Shown here: piece by piece, positions 45,801-54,206 of the stretch | How positions within the stretch are numbered: the first letter of the stretch is position 1 | Layout of the letters: each line of letters starts with the position of its first letter | NCBI GenBank assembly: GCA_003104905.1 | Contig: PQAS01000042.1 | Span: forward strand, 62,001 to 126,000 | Source of the DNA: Candidatus Methanoperedentaceae archaeon | GTDB taxonomy: Archaea > Halobacteriota > Methanosarcinia > Methanosarcinales > Methanoperedenaceae | DNA length: 64,000 bases | Direction of reading: 5' to 3' | Position numbers and translations under genes: made by a program | The notes under the pieces: generated by a model | The model's database searches: none | What the model saw: the letters and a program-made list of their open reading frames with translations, nothing else | What the model was told of the DNA's origin: nothing

Positions 45801-48800
45801 ATAATTATTCCAGAACGAGCCGCGTATGCTGGGGCTGCCATAACAATTATTCAGAGCAGCTCATTAATGCGACGCATACTGAACCTGTTTCAAACCTTCC
45901 AAAATGTGAAGGGTGTCATGACAGCCCAATGCCTTATAACAGTGAATATCTGAAGACACCGCCGATGCAGGTCAAAGAACATAAGCCGGATGGCGAGGAT
46001 ATACGGACAAATGCAAGTCTTACCAGTTGTGAAATTTGCCATAACATATCTCTTGCCATACTTCCTCCCTCTGCTAATGTAAAGTATCGGGAACCGAAAA
46101 ATTACATATCCCATTATGGCAGGCAAAGAACGGATATGCTTACGGGGAAGAATTTAACTGACTGTGATTACTGCCACAAGAACCAGAGCGGCGAATATAT
46201 CGCCATGTTCCAGAATATTGAAAAAGCAAATGTAACGCATAATGGGAATACGGAATGTGATGTCTGCCATGGGATAGGAAGAATCCATGATCGTAACCTG
46301 TCACAGCCAAAAATGACGGGAGGCAATAATTCACTCTGCTTAATCTGTCATGATCTTCCGGAGAAATCAGGTGGAAAAGTTGTTCAACATTCAGAGTTCA
46401 GTATCAGTGTCCATGCTAATATTGATTGTACCGACTGCCATACACCCAGGCAAAAATTCAAAGGCATAATAGTAAATGGTGAATCAATCTCAAGGATATT
46501 CAATGTCCCTTCAAACATAAGATGGATGAATGCTACGCCGGAAGATAGCAGTATTATTGACCTGATGCTAATATCTCCAGATGGAAAGAACTATACCGGC
46601 AAAAATATCAGCATTATCTCGCCTCTTCCGGGCAACTGGACAAGTATCGTTAGCGGAGGGGACTCATCATATTTCATAACATTGAATTTTACCCTGAATC
46701 ATCCCGGCAGCACACCGAAAATATGTGCCGACTGCCACATAGATGGTTTTGGGGATGCTGTTAAGGTTTACAGGCATATTTCCAACCAGAGCATTGTTCC
46801 AACCGACACTTCCTGTGTAGTATGTCACTCTAAAGACGCACCATACGCACGGACGGAAGCCATGAAGGCTTCCCACTATGCGCCTTTGAGTCCACCTCTT
46901 GATTCAGGAGACTGTATCCGCTGTCATTATAGAGTTGTGTCAGGTTTTGGCAATCCGCCTGATCCAAGAAACCACACACGATATGCAGATATAAATGTGA
47001 CACTGACAACAGGTGAGGCATACAAACTTGTTGATAATTATTCGATTGCATTAATAGAAACAACACAGGATGCAGGAATATTTACCATTGAAAAGGATGG
47101 ACAGCTCCTTTCGCGTGAAATTGTGGCAAAAGGAAATGACTTTATATATGAAGTCACAGGCATCGAACCTGAAAAAACCCGGATCATTAACCTTACCGTA
47201 AACAAATTATTCTCATCCCGGAAGGGATATGCAGCGCAGCTATCCGGGACTGCTCTTGCATCTCGTATCCACAGGGAAACAGAGAACGATTCATGCTATG
47301 CATGCCATGATAAAGAATATCGAACGAACATGCCGGAAGGCATGGATTACTATGTGATAAAGAAAGAAATTGAAAATGTCACACTTGCACGGATGCCCGT
47401 AAATTTCTCGGAAAACAAGACGATAATGCTTGGTATAGGCCAGAGGTGGGACGCCGGAGAAGGCTTTTATCTTGATGTCCAGGATGTGAGCACACAGAGA
47501 GGAAACGCAAAGCTCCGCTTATACAGGAACGGTACCCTCATAGAAGATGCACTTGTCAATGAGGGAAGCAATTTTACTCATGAAGAGCAGGTTCTTGACA
47601 GGAAGATAACAGTCTTCACTATAAAGCTTGACAGCATATTCATCGGCCAAAAAGCCGTTGTGGTCTTAAGTCATGCAAGACTCATTGCGGGTGAGCTGTT
47701 CGAATTAAATTCCACGATACAAGTGACAGGCACTCCTGCAAAATACCTGCGGCTTGACAGTATGTTATCTGTGGGGAAAAAGCCGGAAAATTTCCATGTA
47801 AATACCATTACGCCGGGCGAGTACAATCCGGATTGCATAAGTTGTCATACAGGTGAAGGAATAGCGCCATACAAGCTCGATCTTGAGTCCTTTAAGACGG
47901 GGGTTCATGCCGGTTTGAACAAGAACGTCACCCATACCGCTTTTCTAAGTGACAATGTGAGTAAAGCCTGCTGGGTATGCCACGGGAATGGAAGCGAACC
48001 TGATGAGCATCTTGCGGACAACATGGGTAACTGGACGCCAAAGATCTGCGTTGAATGTCATGTGAACCCGGTATTTGGGGTAAAGCAGGTTTATTCTCAT
48101 TATCCCGGAGCGGCTGTATCAACAAGAGCCACATGTATTGACTGCCATTCAAATACTTTATCAAACACATCAAACAGTTTGTCAAACACATCATACACTT
48201 TATCAAATAATGTTCCGATTAAAACACCTGCTGCGGGAGTATCACATTATTCGAACAGGAAAGGACTGCCTGTTACTTCAAGTTGCGATGTATGTCATAA
48301 TAATTCTACCAGCATTTGGGGAAGCCCTCCACAGGTAAGAGAACACAATCCTAATAATAATTGTCTTCCTTGCCATGGAAATGTCTCTATGTTCCATGAT
48401 TTGGGGATAACCGTAGTGAGGAACTGCCAGGATTGCCATCAAAATAGGGAAAAGGCCCGGGATTTCAACCTTTCGATCATAAACACTCATTATCCGGGAG
48501 CTCCGGACGGAAAAGCAAATACCCTGGAGAAAAATAACTATACCTGCCGGGTTTGCCATAATGCCACCAATAATTCAATGCACTCTTACCTTGAGGTGAG
48601 AAAATACGATAATGAGACTTTTGGCTACTGCTTCCAGTGCCACAGCGGTGAGGGGAAATTCCCTTATAAGCCGCAGGTACAGATTATGGCGCTCAAGCAT
48701 GGTTCAGGAGAAAAAGTCATATCCGGATGCGAAACCTGCCACTCTTCACAGGGAATAAGCAAATTCCATACCCCGACTCTCATTAGCAAGTCATATTTTT

Positions 48801-49870
48801 CAGATACCGGCAACTATAAAATTGAATGTACATCATGTCATTTAAAACATGAAGAAAGAGAATATCAGCCATTTGCGAATATCCAGTGCACTGACTGCCA
48901 TACGGAATATGGCGCGAACCATTATGCTAATGCCAGGCTCCGGGATGTTAACCAGAGCGAAGCCTGCAAGATCTGCCATAATAAAGATGCAGAAGTATTC
49001 CACAATCTTACTCATCGAGAGGCTAATATCACGGAGGGTGCTTACGAACCATGCAGGGCCTGCCATGCTGAAGTGGAGTCCATTAGAGGAGAACACAACA
49101 GATCAGACACCATTTTGAAAGGTACGATGCTGTATGTTTCAGGAAATAAGACAGGCGGTTCCAATATAACCTGCACTTCCTGCCACAACGCCACAGGAAG
49201 CAGCCAGTTCCATTATGACGACTATCCGCTGGGGGCCGTTCAAAATCCCGGGTGGCAGAACTGGAGCGCCGGCAATGTTACAGGCTGTAAGGATTGTCAT
49301 ACCTATTTTGGCGGTGAGCCTCCCTTTAACGCGACGAACATGGGAACACAGGGCCGCTCTCCAGCCGGTACAGCGCATGGTTATGCCCCAAACTGCACGT
49401 TATGCCATGGCGGTTCTGATCCCGTACGTTTCCACAGCCTCGCAGCCACCGAATTCATCCCGCGAACCGGCATCATGCTGATCCCTGAGAATGTAAACAG
49501 AGGGGATGAGAGTCTTTTACAGGTACAGGTCGTACTTCCTCCGCTAATGAAAGTTACCAGGGCAGAATATTTCATTGATGAACTCGGCAGGCAAGGATAC
49601 GGATTGCAGCTCAGTTATATACGGGGCGAGTCCGGTGGAACCTCGGTTCTTCTGGGGGCTAATATAGACACTAAAGAACTATCTGATGGAAAGCATCTTA
49701 TTTTTGTACGCGTGAAAGATTCAGCAGGGAAATGGAGCAAGCCCGACATAGCGGTTCTGACAGTAATAAAACCATGGATCATTGAGGCCGCCCAGACGTA
49801 TTTTATATATGTAATACCTGTAATTATGATTTTTGCGATTTTCATCCTGGTGTGGAGGCGGTTTAGATGA
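39830..49870 (+). CDS. Giant multiheme cytochrome c (about 50 hemes) with N-terminal beta-helix and C-terminal anchor
   Basis: A 3346-residue surface protein. A hydrophobic export signal (about residues 25-41) is followed by a long right-handed beta-helix (about 45-820) of NosD/PbH1 repeats (patterns such as NNTITNNYRGIYLYNSS) and a linker domain. From residue 932 to about 3188 I count 50 canonical CxxCH motifs by eye, plus a few variants. Within the heme region are two or three beta domains (about 2200-2290, 2385-2480, 2520-2640), the latter resembling archaeal S-layer repeats. An Ig-like domain (about 3210-3315) and one membrane helix ending RRFR close it. Many N-x-S/T sites suggest glycosylation. 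Probably an electron conduit across the S-layer. AAGGAT ribosome site before the ATG. Confidence 0.95.
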   Translation: MNPAAPTPHTGRPGLDFSIFTACAHSIVMFIMLSGVAGAATYNAASGIGNINSNNSSYWSTVLSNNDSIVATNINIINGSLNLINATIRMYNGYYIYVKSNATMNITNGSTITHYYGYYYFIYQEGSYGYLSNSTIEYSTKLQIDTKNNLAINNVTIRNNAYYGIHLTPSSGNVNITNSSITNSATGTDTYSIYIQSSGNNTLRNNNINGTVRNLYVEGNFGNDIDTSNLVNGGRVYYSYNSSDVSIAGDNIGHITLYNSSNVSIYNNALVANGDGIRLINSINNVTIEKNTLYNSNYYGIDLTSSRANITNNTIVTSDLTAISLSGYDNSSITNNTVSGGSTASGIRLSGSNGNKLINNTVTGTGSGNDGIELSTSNNNKLTGNILTYSGGNNGIKLSSSGYNNLTNNTIKSKSMEGVNLIGSSSYNTIIYNDIISNSGAGIAISSSSNTILDNTILSNSGDGVTVFSSTNNSVSNNNISLNSQNGIKAGSSGNRFSNNILAENVDNGIYIQIDDNTFSNNTITRGAGYGLYIDFGQYDNYIYQNNTVNGEKIYYYFNSNNIQTVAVEPLTVSKVSNVGKISLIKSSNMNIKNNILSNNKYIDGGVPSGIFLYNSTGNTISNNTITNNYRGIYLYNSSSNRINNSNSINTSEEYGIYFNISNHNNITNSIIGLNAITGIYFNFSNYNNITGNDIKGSPEGILLDTSLNNSLFINSISNYTFSAIRLIEYSLNNTMIGNTRSNRNSAQFDIYINDSINNIVAANQSTAANYTFYLTGDTRVATLDTVFNKTKAGYEDTSDLTLMWRIDVLSWDKKHIEPIWGNLTVRYGDYSDVGGILLWDGEVVNANGRLSHNSLDYWGPPDSGDNWLVVIEYRQNATGKINYQSTPMNATVINRWDRLQNINKSYRNITQTIEGPGITIIVDAGYTPNGKCYYCHRNKLTYRTMVHWTDYSESLTDMSNPYTPGRCIDCHDKNDSANVPHGTGSGKDMLVKQSPQLCYNGNGNQTCHNSSAVRVTLDQKAQFNQTTHHELGEGKMSCFSCHDNHGTENRFDLHRPYSNSNYYTYNSNDYSLCFVCHLEEKLKANIYSTGYLAGFRNQTNFRDEYFGYPYGFNGSYENLHSGPHMGYSCYYCHSPHGSDSPAMTKGLSWTYITNITPPGTLYPYGDWANQMGLDQANWSNFTLNQAAGLGPGTKCGYHSGSFRLPSTFVYREFVDYESAGGPNCVGCHDSSNPDAIRKILNVSALKLAMHTNLSWNFRNGGELQGTGKNWTQWGVERGYNASNISTDNAICWSCHSSDGLPPYPGYHPDRTLAPYQCPKCHGPISGQPRHTEGLVVAIDNHGPTTKGAGSVYIQTNAGTNGSCENCHAPSKLPDSLIGALTVWKNGAVVSFTGRTTAGDVSHYGLSRSQGESLGISNPLINTSNCLFCHTDSAKGAIWGNAVNISGNMYGADTANVSQCYTYCHVLPDYVGILNEKNIANFHNKSVYSGGGPNCVTCHDVNGIYHVQSLVNATSIAQGLHGNMGNNTIELIPDIDPRSKSCWGCHQTDGTEPENMGDRNGITDPGKRPWKCEDCHTRSSEWVAATGDGETWLAASYPPNKLPPQVYAHYQNSSTVKTNVNGRCVDCHNNSIDPYSNDTTGKVLGNTIFSNVSHYGLNKSRGSALGLMSPLFDTIYCGICHNSSANATRWGNATQNDHGNFANYSAEDRCYACHSTDNQTPPDFHAVTLMPAQGGVDCLRCHNNPGFSKNRRINGSIFSEAIHRGLNNASTMEYGLNRTCWTCHFENGRNASNHSMLKVPPYLCPDCHNKIGGSFINVSNAPNIYNHFRNGTTILAYLTRIADTDSCMGCHNKSEMFTFYLPDENETNPYYTNYSITSHYGSNRTDLVDKYNESNSTEYCSYCHRNNSTIFVEYENNKNIRHLITSNCSSPECHGPGRLHNESLVRPHTGGNCTDCHLEGGINASGGIPFINKTGFMAGFHSNITGDLREDNYSRTSRVCWGCHNNYSEQLINATHTEPVSNLPKCEGCHDSPMPYNSEYLKTPPMQVKEHKPDGEDIRTNASLTSCEICHNISLAILPPSANVKYREPKNYISHYGRQRTDMLTGKNLTDCDYCHKNQSGEYIAMFQNIEKANVTHNGNTECDVCHGIGRIHDRNLSQPKMTGGNNSLCLICHDLPEKSGGKVVQHSEFSISVHANIDCTDCHTPRQKFKGIIVNGESISRIFNVPSNIRWMNATPEDSSIIDLMLISPDGKNYTGKNISIISPLPGNWTSIVSGGDSSYFITLNFTLNHPGSTPKICADCHIDGFGDAVKVYRHISNQSIVPTDTSCVVCHSKDAPYARTEAMKASHYAPLSPPLDSGDCIRCHYRVVSGFGNPPDPRNHTRYADINVTLTTGEAYKLVDNYSIALIETTQDAGIFTIEKDGQLLSREIVAKGNDFIYEVTGIEPEKTRIINLTVNKLFSSRKGYAAQLSGTALASRIHRETENDSCYACHDKEYRTNMPEGMDYYVIKKEIENVTLARMPVNFSENKTIMLGIGQRWDAGEGFYLDVQDVSTQRGNAKLRLYRNGTLIEDALVNEGSNFTHEEQVLDRKITVFTIKLDSIFIGQKAVVVLSHARLIAGELFELNSTIQVTGTPAKYLRLDSMLSVGKKPENFHVNTITPGEYNPDCISCHTGEGIAPYKLDLESFKTGVHAGLNKNVTHTAFLSDNVSKACWVCHGNGSEPDEHLADNMGNWTPKICVECHVNPVFGVKQVYSHYPGAAVSTRATCIDCHSNTLSNTSNSLSNTSYTLSNNVPIKTPAAGVSHYSNRKGLPVTSSCDVCHNNSTSIWGSPPQVREHNPNNNCLPCHGNVSMFHDLGITVVRNCQDCHQNREKARDFNLSIINTHYPGAPDGKANTLEKNNYTCRVCHNATNNSMHSYLEVRKYDNETFGYCFQCHSGEGKFPYKPQVQIMALKHGSGEKVISGCETCHSSQGISKFHTPTLISKSYFSDTGNYKIECTSCHLKHEEREYQPFANIQCTDCHTEYGANHYANARLRDVNQSEACKICHNKDAEVFHNLTHREANITEGAYEPCRACHAEVESIRGEHNRSDTILKGTMLYVSGNKTGGSNITCTSCHNATGSSQFHYDDYPLGAVQNPGWQNWSAGNVTGCKDCHTYFGGEPPFNATNMGTQGRSPAGTAHGYAPNCTLCHGGSDPVRFHSLAATEFIPRTGIMLIPENVNRGDESLLQVQVVLPPLMKVTRAEYFIDELGRQGYGLQLSYIRGESGGTSVLLGANIDTKELSDGKHLIFVRVKDSAGKWSKPDIAVLTVIKPWIIEAAQTYFIYVIPVIMIFAIFILVWRRFR
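48157..48207 (+). repeat. 21-base tandem repeat inside the giant cytochrome gene
   Basis: Two copies of TTT(A/G)TCAAACACATCA(A/T)ACA(G/C) and part of a third code for the heptads LSNTSNS, LSNTSYT and LSNN. It makes a Ser/Asn/Thr linker between heme motifs and may vary in copy number. Confidence 0.8.
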
Positions 49871-51822
49871 ATGCAGGGAATTTACTTGTTTACGCCTCTT
49901 TACTGTGTGTTTTATTCGGGGCAATTTACTTATTCAAAGGCAAAGTAAAAACCGGAAAATTGTTCACGAGATTAGCTGCGGTTGCCTCTACGATTTCTGT
50001 TATCCGGTTAAGTTTTGCCTTCATTTCCCTGGATTTTGATTTTTTTTACGTATGGCAGTATGCAAGTAAGGATATGTCAATTTTCGACAGGGTTTCAGCG
50101 ATGTTCGCAGGACAGGAGGGTACATTTCTTATATGGGCATGGCTTTCGATTGTAACTGTATTCTTTTTTATGGAACTTTACTGGATGCCGGACCGGACAG
50201 GTTTGCTGACTATGGGATATTCTCTTTCAGGCTGCGCCTTTGTGCTGATATTGACTGTTATTATGACACCATTCAATTTGATATCAAGCGTACAGGGTTC
50301 TTCCTTACCATCAATGGGAAATGGTATTAATCCTGCGCTTCTTGATTTCTTAATGCCCGTCCATATCTTTACGGTTTTTCTTGCATATGCTTTTGCTCTT
50401 GTCCCCGCTGCGGCATCGCTTTCATATCTTTCTATATTAAGAAGCGGGAAGCTTCAACCGGAGATGCCCGACATTAAGAATTACCTGCGTCTTTCCTGGG
50501 TTTTTTTAAGCATCGGGATGATTTCAGGCGGATTATGGGCGAACAGGCTGCTCGGGTGGACAGGTTTCTGGCAATGGGATCCAATTCAATCAACAATAAT
50601 GGCGGCATGGCTTTTATTGACAGCAGCGCTCCATGCAATAATTCGATCAAAAAGTGGTGAATACAGGATTTTATTCCCCTTTCTATGCATCGGTACATTC
50701 CTCAGTGCCATATATACAACGCTTGTCGCAAGAAGCGGCATTTTCAGTTCTATACACAGTTTCCCTACAACTCCAACGGCCTGGATACTTGAACTTTTTA
50801 TACTGATTATATCTTTATTTTCATTGATTCTTGCAAGAGGATATAATGAACCGGAAGAAAGGAAGACGAATATTAGGTCTGGCTTTTCACCACATAATAC
50901 ATTCTATTTCACTATTTTAATATTGATTGTTATGTCATTAATATCCCTCTGGGGACCCACACTCGAAATAATCCTCTCTTTTATTGATTATAAGATAGTG
51001 TTATCAACTGAATTTTACAATGTGTTATTCTATCCGCTCATAATTGTTCTTTCTTTTCTTACAGGTATTTGCATACTATATGGAAAAGTGAAAGATAAAA
51101 CGCTGGCTTATGCAGCTCTCATTTACTTTATTTTGAGCATTGCAGTCAGCATCGCTGTACCAGGCAACTCTTATTCAGTTGTGCCTCAGGGCAATATCAA
51201 TGTTAATTTTTTTGAAAGGATAATGGGTTCTGTCTCTATTATGTCTTATCTGCCGGCATTTTTCTTTGTCACCGCCAGCATCATATGGAAAGCTGCCAAA
51301 GACCTGGGATTAAAAAGCATGATGGCAGTGTTGCATCTTACAGGTGTAAACATGATCCACATAGGCTTCATTTTCGTGGTTATGGGCGCTGTAATTAGCA
51401 GTTCATTTTCAACCACTCATATTTTTACATACTCACTTGATGAAAAAGGCGTATATAAAGAAAATGGGGGTGTAGGCATCCGATTACTGGATTACAGGGT
51501 TGAAAAGAACGGTAACGATTGGGACCAGGTTGTGGATATAGAGCTCAATTATGACACGAAAAGCAATGTAAGCGCTTTTTCCAGAAAGAGCAGCAAATTC
51601 GGAATTGTAGCCAATCCTGCTGTAAGATATGGATTATTTTCGGATGTGATTGTAGAACTTCAGAATTCTATTCCGCATCAGATCCAGAGCCAGATGATAG
51701 AATTAAAAGTCAAAAAACAGCCGTTAATCAGTATATTGTGGGGAGGATGCATATTGCTGTTAGCAGGGGTGGTTTTCACCCTCTCATCGGATTATATGCG
51801 AAGGAAAACATGGAATCGCTGA
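49867..51822 (+). CDS. ccmF: Second CcmF-type heme lyase subunit
   Basis: A 651-residue CcmF/CycK paralogue with about 14 membrane helices. The WWD motif is LLGWTGFWQWDPIQSTIM; conserved features include AMFAGQEGTFLIWAWL, MPVHIFTVF and SIHSFPTTP. Its ATG overlaps the stop of the giant cytochrome gene (ATGA, 49867-49870), so the two are made together. Sequence differs clearly from the CcmF at 36458, suggesting that it may be specialised for this cytochrome. It converges with the next leftward gene. Confidence 0.92.
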   Translation: MNAGNLLVYASLLCVLFGAIYLFKGKVKTGKLFTRLAAVASTISVIRLSFAFISLDFDFFYVWQYASKDMSIFDRVSAMFAGQEGTFLIWAWLSIVTVFFFMELYWMPDRTGLLTMGYSLSGCAFVLILTVIMTPFNLISSVQGSSLPSMGNGINPALLDFLMPVHIFTVFLAYAFALVPAAASLSYLSILRSGKLQPEMPDIKNYLRLSWVFLSIGMISGGLWANRLLGWTGFWQWDPIQSTIMAAWLLLTAALHAIIRSKSGEYRILFPFLCIGTFLSAIYTTLVARSGIFSSIHSFPTTPTAWILELFILIISLFSLILARGYNEPEERKTNIRSGFSPHNTFYFTILILIVMSLISLWGPTLEIILSFIDYKIVLSTEFYNVLFYPLIIVLSFLTGICILYGKVKDKTLAYAALIYFILSIAVSIAVPGNSYSVVPQGNINVNFFERIMGSVSIMSYLPAFFFVTASIIWKAAKDLGLKSMMAVLHLTGVNMIHIGFIFVVMGAVISSSFSTTHIFTYSLDEKGVYKENGGVGIRLLDYRVEKNGNDWDQVVDIELNYDTKSNVSAFSRKSSKFGIVANPAVRYGLFSDVIVELQNSIPHQIQSQMIELKVKKQPLISILWGGCILLLAGVVFTLSSDYMRRKTWNR

Positions 51823-52317
51823 TCAGTAGAAACGGAACCTGTCTCTTTTTTCCTTGAATTCTATACATCCATTACAGACATCCCAGCCGGTGATAGGGGT
51901 GTTTAAATCAACCTGATTTGCCGTCATGAAGGAAAGCGCACCTTCTATGAAACCATGTGTATTCCTGCAAAGCGGGTTCTTTATAGATATCCCCCTGTTC
52001 TTGCTGAGGTCTTTTATCATACACCTGTTGAACTTTATATCTGCTTTGAAGCCATTTTTTGTTTTTTTACTTTCTATTATTTCTATATCATAATATGGCC
52101 GGACATATTCTATGAATTCTAAGAGTGCCTTTTCAGGAGTTTTGTTGGTGCCGAGCTTTTTCCCCACATGCTCTCCACGGCGTTTACCATTCATATTCAT
52201 CATGTCTTCTGTTATCTCAATACCGTTAGCTTCTTCGAGTATCTCCAGCAGTCCGGTTATAAGGGTCATATATCCAATTTCAACTGATCGCTTTGCGTTC
52301 GCGTTTTCTGATACCAT
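51823..52317 (-). CDS. Cys-containing protein A of a tandem paralogous pair (V4R-like)
   Basis: About 164 residues from the ATG at 52317. It is homologous over its whole length to the next gene (shared: LLEILEEANGIEITEDMM, GKRRGEHVGKKLG, NRGISIKNPLCR, GFIEGALSFMT). The C-terminal NPLCR-x5-GFIEGAL and the late VCNGCIEFKEKRD resemble the Cys pattern of V4R/hydrocarbon-binding domains; this link is tentative. An ATG-proximal TATA box suggests a leaderless transcript. A start at 52401 would add residues absent from the paralogue. Confidence 0.7.
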   Translation of the reverse strand: MVSENANAKRSVEIGYMTLITGLLEILEEANGIEITEDMMNMNGKRRGEHVGKKLGTNKTPEKALLEFIEYVRPYYDIEIIESKKTKNGFKADIKFNRCMIKDLSKNRGISIKNPLCRNTHGFIEGALSFMTANQVDLNTPITGWDVCNGCIEFKEKRDRFRFY

Positions 52318-52340
52318 AGTGATTATAGATTTGTCAGGAT

Positions 52341-52355
52341 AATATATATAAATAT
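52341..52355 (-). promoter_or_regulatory. TATA box of paralogue A
   Basis: On the minus strand ATATTTATATATATT lies 24-38 bases before the ATG at 52317, which puts the transcription start close to the start codon. Confidence 0.6.
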
Positions 52356-52405
52356 CTCGATAATCATGATAAGCATCATAACAAGCTGCTTTGAAATTCA
52401 AATGA

Positions 52406-52888
52406 CTATCTTAAAAAGCCCAAAATATCGCGTTTCCGTTTGAATTCCACACTTCCCTGACATTTTTCCCAGTTAACGAGTGATGTGTATTCTGCAACCT
52501 GCATGCCGGTCATAAAAGCCAGAGCTCCCTCTATGAATCCCCGGGTGCTCCTGCAGAGAGGGTTTTTTATAGAAATCCCCCTGTTCCTGCACATTTCCTT
52601 TATCATGCATTTATTCACATGGATTTGTGCCACATATCCATTCCTTGTGTTGCTTTCCTTGATGACCTCTATCTCGAAGTACGGTTTTACATATGTTATG
52701 AATTCGGAAATTGCGGTATGGGGATCTTTATCAGCCCCGAGTTTTTTTCCGATATGTTCACCCCGCCGCCTGCCATTCAGGTACATCATATCTTCTGTGA
52801 CCTCAACCCCGTTTGCTTCCTCAAGTATATCAAGCAAGCCTGCGATCAATGCAATGTATCCCATTTCATATGAACGCACAGATTCCAT
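52406..52888 (-). CDS. Cys-containing protein B of a tandem paralogous pair (V4R-like)
   Basis: A 160-residue soluble protein starting MESVRSYEMGYIALIAGLLD. It is about half identical to its neighbour by eye and shares the NRGISIKNPLCRSTRGFIEGALAFMTGMQV core and a late ...CQGSVEFKRKRD tail. There is no membrane segment. The two genes have separate promoters despite being adjacent, consistent with a tandem duplication and separate regulation. Function unknown; a ligand-binding sensor is my guess. Confidence 0.75.
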   Translation of the reverse strand: MESVRSYEMGYIALIAGLLDILEEANGVEVTEDMMYLNGRRRGEHIGKKLGADKDPHTAISEFITYVKPYFEIEVIKESNTRNGYVAQIHVNKCMIKEMCRNRGISIKNPLCRSTRGFIEGALAFMTGMQVAEYTSLVNWEKCQGSVEFKRKRDILGFLR

Positions 52889-52907
52889 GATTAATGATTA
52901 GTTGTGT

Positions 52908-52920
52908 CTTTATATATAGT
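52908..52920 (-). promoter_or_regulatory. TATA box of paralogue B
   Basis: On the minus strand ACTATATATAAAG lies 20-32 bases before the ATG at 52888, again pointing to a leaderless transcript. Confidence 0.6.
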
Positions 52921-52948
52921 TTTCAGAAAAGGAGCATAAATCAAGGGG

Positions 52949-52957
52949 TTTATATCT
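52949..52957 (+). promoter_or_regulatory. TATA box for the mfnA transcript
   Basis: GTTTATATC at 52949-52957 is the nearest TATA-like element upstream of mfnA, implying an untranslated leader of about 90-100 bases. That leader includes AGGAGGG near 53030, about 40 bases before the start codon. Confidence 0.4.
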
Positions 52958-53075
52958 ATCAAGATGAGTTAAGTAAATCCTATGATTCTTAACGGTATTC
53001 AGTCTTCGGAGCGCAAGTGTTTGTTCCAGGAGGGAATTTTCAAGTGTCATTAACACATATTCCGGAGTTCATGAT

Positions 53076-54206
53076 ATGAACCAAAAAGGGTGCCCTGAGA
53101 AAGAAGTATTGGCCCTGCTTGAGAATGCCATGAAAAAAGATACTTCATACGAAAAGGTGCTCAGCGCCATGTGCACACAACCCCACCCCATAGCTGTAAA
53201 AGCCCATATGCAATTCATTGCGTCAAATATGGGGGATTTTGGCCTTTTCCAGGGGACAAAGGAACTTGAAGAAAAAGTAATAAAGATGATGGGGTGTATG
53301 CTCGGTGATGATAATGCATGCGGTTACATAACGACAGGGGGCACTGAATCCAATATCCAGGCATTAAGGACTGCCAGGAACATGGACAATAAAAAGCATC
53401 CGAACATGATAGTTCCTGATTCCGCTCATTTCTCATTCGATAAGATAGCAGATCTCCTTGGCATCGAAATAAGAAAAGCGCAGCTTGATGCCGAATTTAA
53501 GGTGGACGAAGACTCAGTTGCAGAACAGATCGATAAGAACACAATCGCGCTTGTAGGTATTGCAGGTTCAACGGAATTCGGCCAGATCGACCCAATAGAT
53601 AGATTGGCAAAACTTGCTATTTCGAATGACCTGTTCCTGCATGTAGATGCAGCATTTGGAGGATTCGTAATACCTTTCCTTGATAAAAAATATGATTTTG
53701 ATTTTTCAGTGAAAGGAGTCACATCAATTACAGCGGACCCGCATAAAATGGGCATGTCAACAATCCCGGCCGGGGGGCTGCTTTTCAGGGAAGAAGAATG
53801 TCTTCTTCCGCTTGAGATCGATACTCCATATCTGACTATCAGGAAACAACATTCTCTTGCGGGTACACGAAGCGGTGCCTCAGTGGCGGGTGCTTATGCC
53901 GTAATGAAGCATCTTGGAATGGACGGCTATAAGAAGATCGTTAAAAGATGTATGGAAATGACAGACAGGCTTGTGGAGGGAACACGTGAACTGGGAATTG
54001 AACCGCTGATCGAGCCTGTCATGAACATCGTAGTGCTGGATGTTCCTGACCTTGACGAAGTCAGGAAGAAATTGCGTGCAAAAGGCTGGGTTACTTCAAT
54101 AACACGAAATCCAAAAGCTATGAGATTGTTACTGATGCCGCACCTGGGTGATGAAATCATTAAGTTGTTCATTTCAGATCTTGGAGATTGCATTCGAAGC
54201 AAATGA
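53076..54206 (+). CDS. mfnA: L-tyrosine decarboxylase (methanofuran biosynthesis)
   Basis: A PLP-dependent group II decarboxylase of 376 residues that forms tyramine for methanofuran, the C1 carrier of methanogenesis and reverse methanogenesis. Motifs are [30 protein letters not shown] and the PLP-lysine segment [18 protein letters not shown] (Lys near residue 224). Archaeal MfnA can also decarboxylate aspartate to beta-alanine for coenzyme A. Presence of this gene supports a methane-metabolising host. It is a single gene with its own promoter. Confidence 0.93.
   Translation: MNQKGCPEKEVLALLENAMKKDTSYEKVLSAMCTQPHPIAVKAHMQFIASNMGDFGLFQGTKELEEKVIKMMGCMLGDDNACGYITTGGTESNIQALRTARNMDNKKHPNMIVPDSAHFSFDKIADLLGIEIRKAQLDAEFKVDEDSVAEQIDKNTIALVGIAGSTEFGQIDPIDRLAKLAISNDLFLHVDAAFGGFVIPFLDKKYDFDFSVKGVTSITADPHKMGMSTIPAGGLLFREEECLLPLEIDTPYLTIRKQHSLAGTRSGASVAGAYAVMKHLGMDGYKKIVKRCMEMTDRLVEGTRELGIEPLIEPVMNIVVLDVPDLDEVRKKLRAKGWVTSITRNPKAMRLLLMPHLGDEIIKLFISDLGDCIRSK

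Noticed and set aside
40157-49845. Many ORFs of 60-110 codons on other frames of the giant cytochrome gene
   Set aside because: They are shadow frames of a highly biased coding sequence (Asn/Ser/Thr-rich beta-helix and CxxCH repeats) and have no ribosome sites or domain features.
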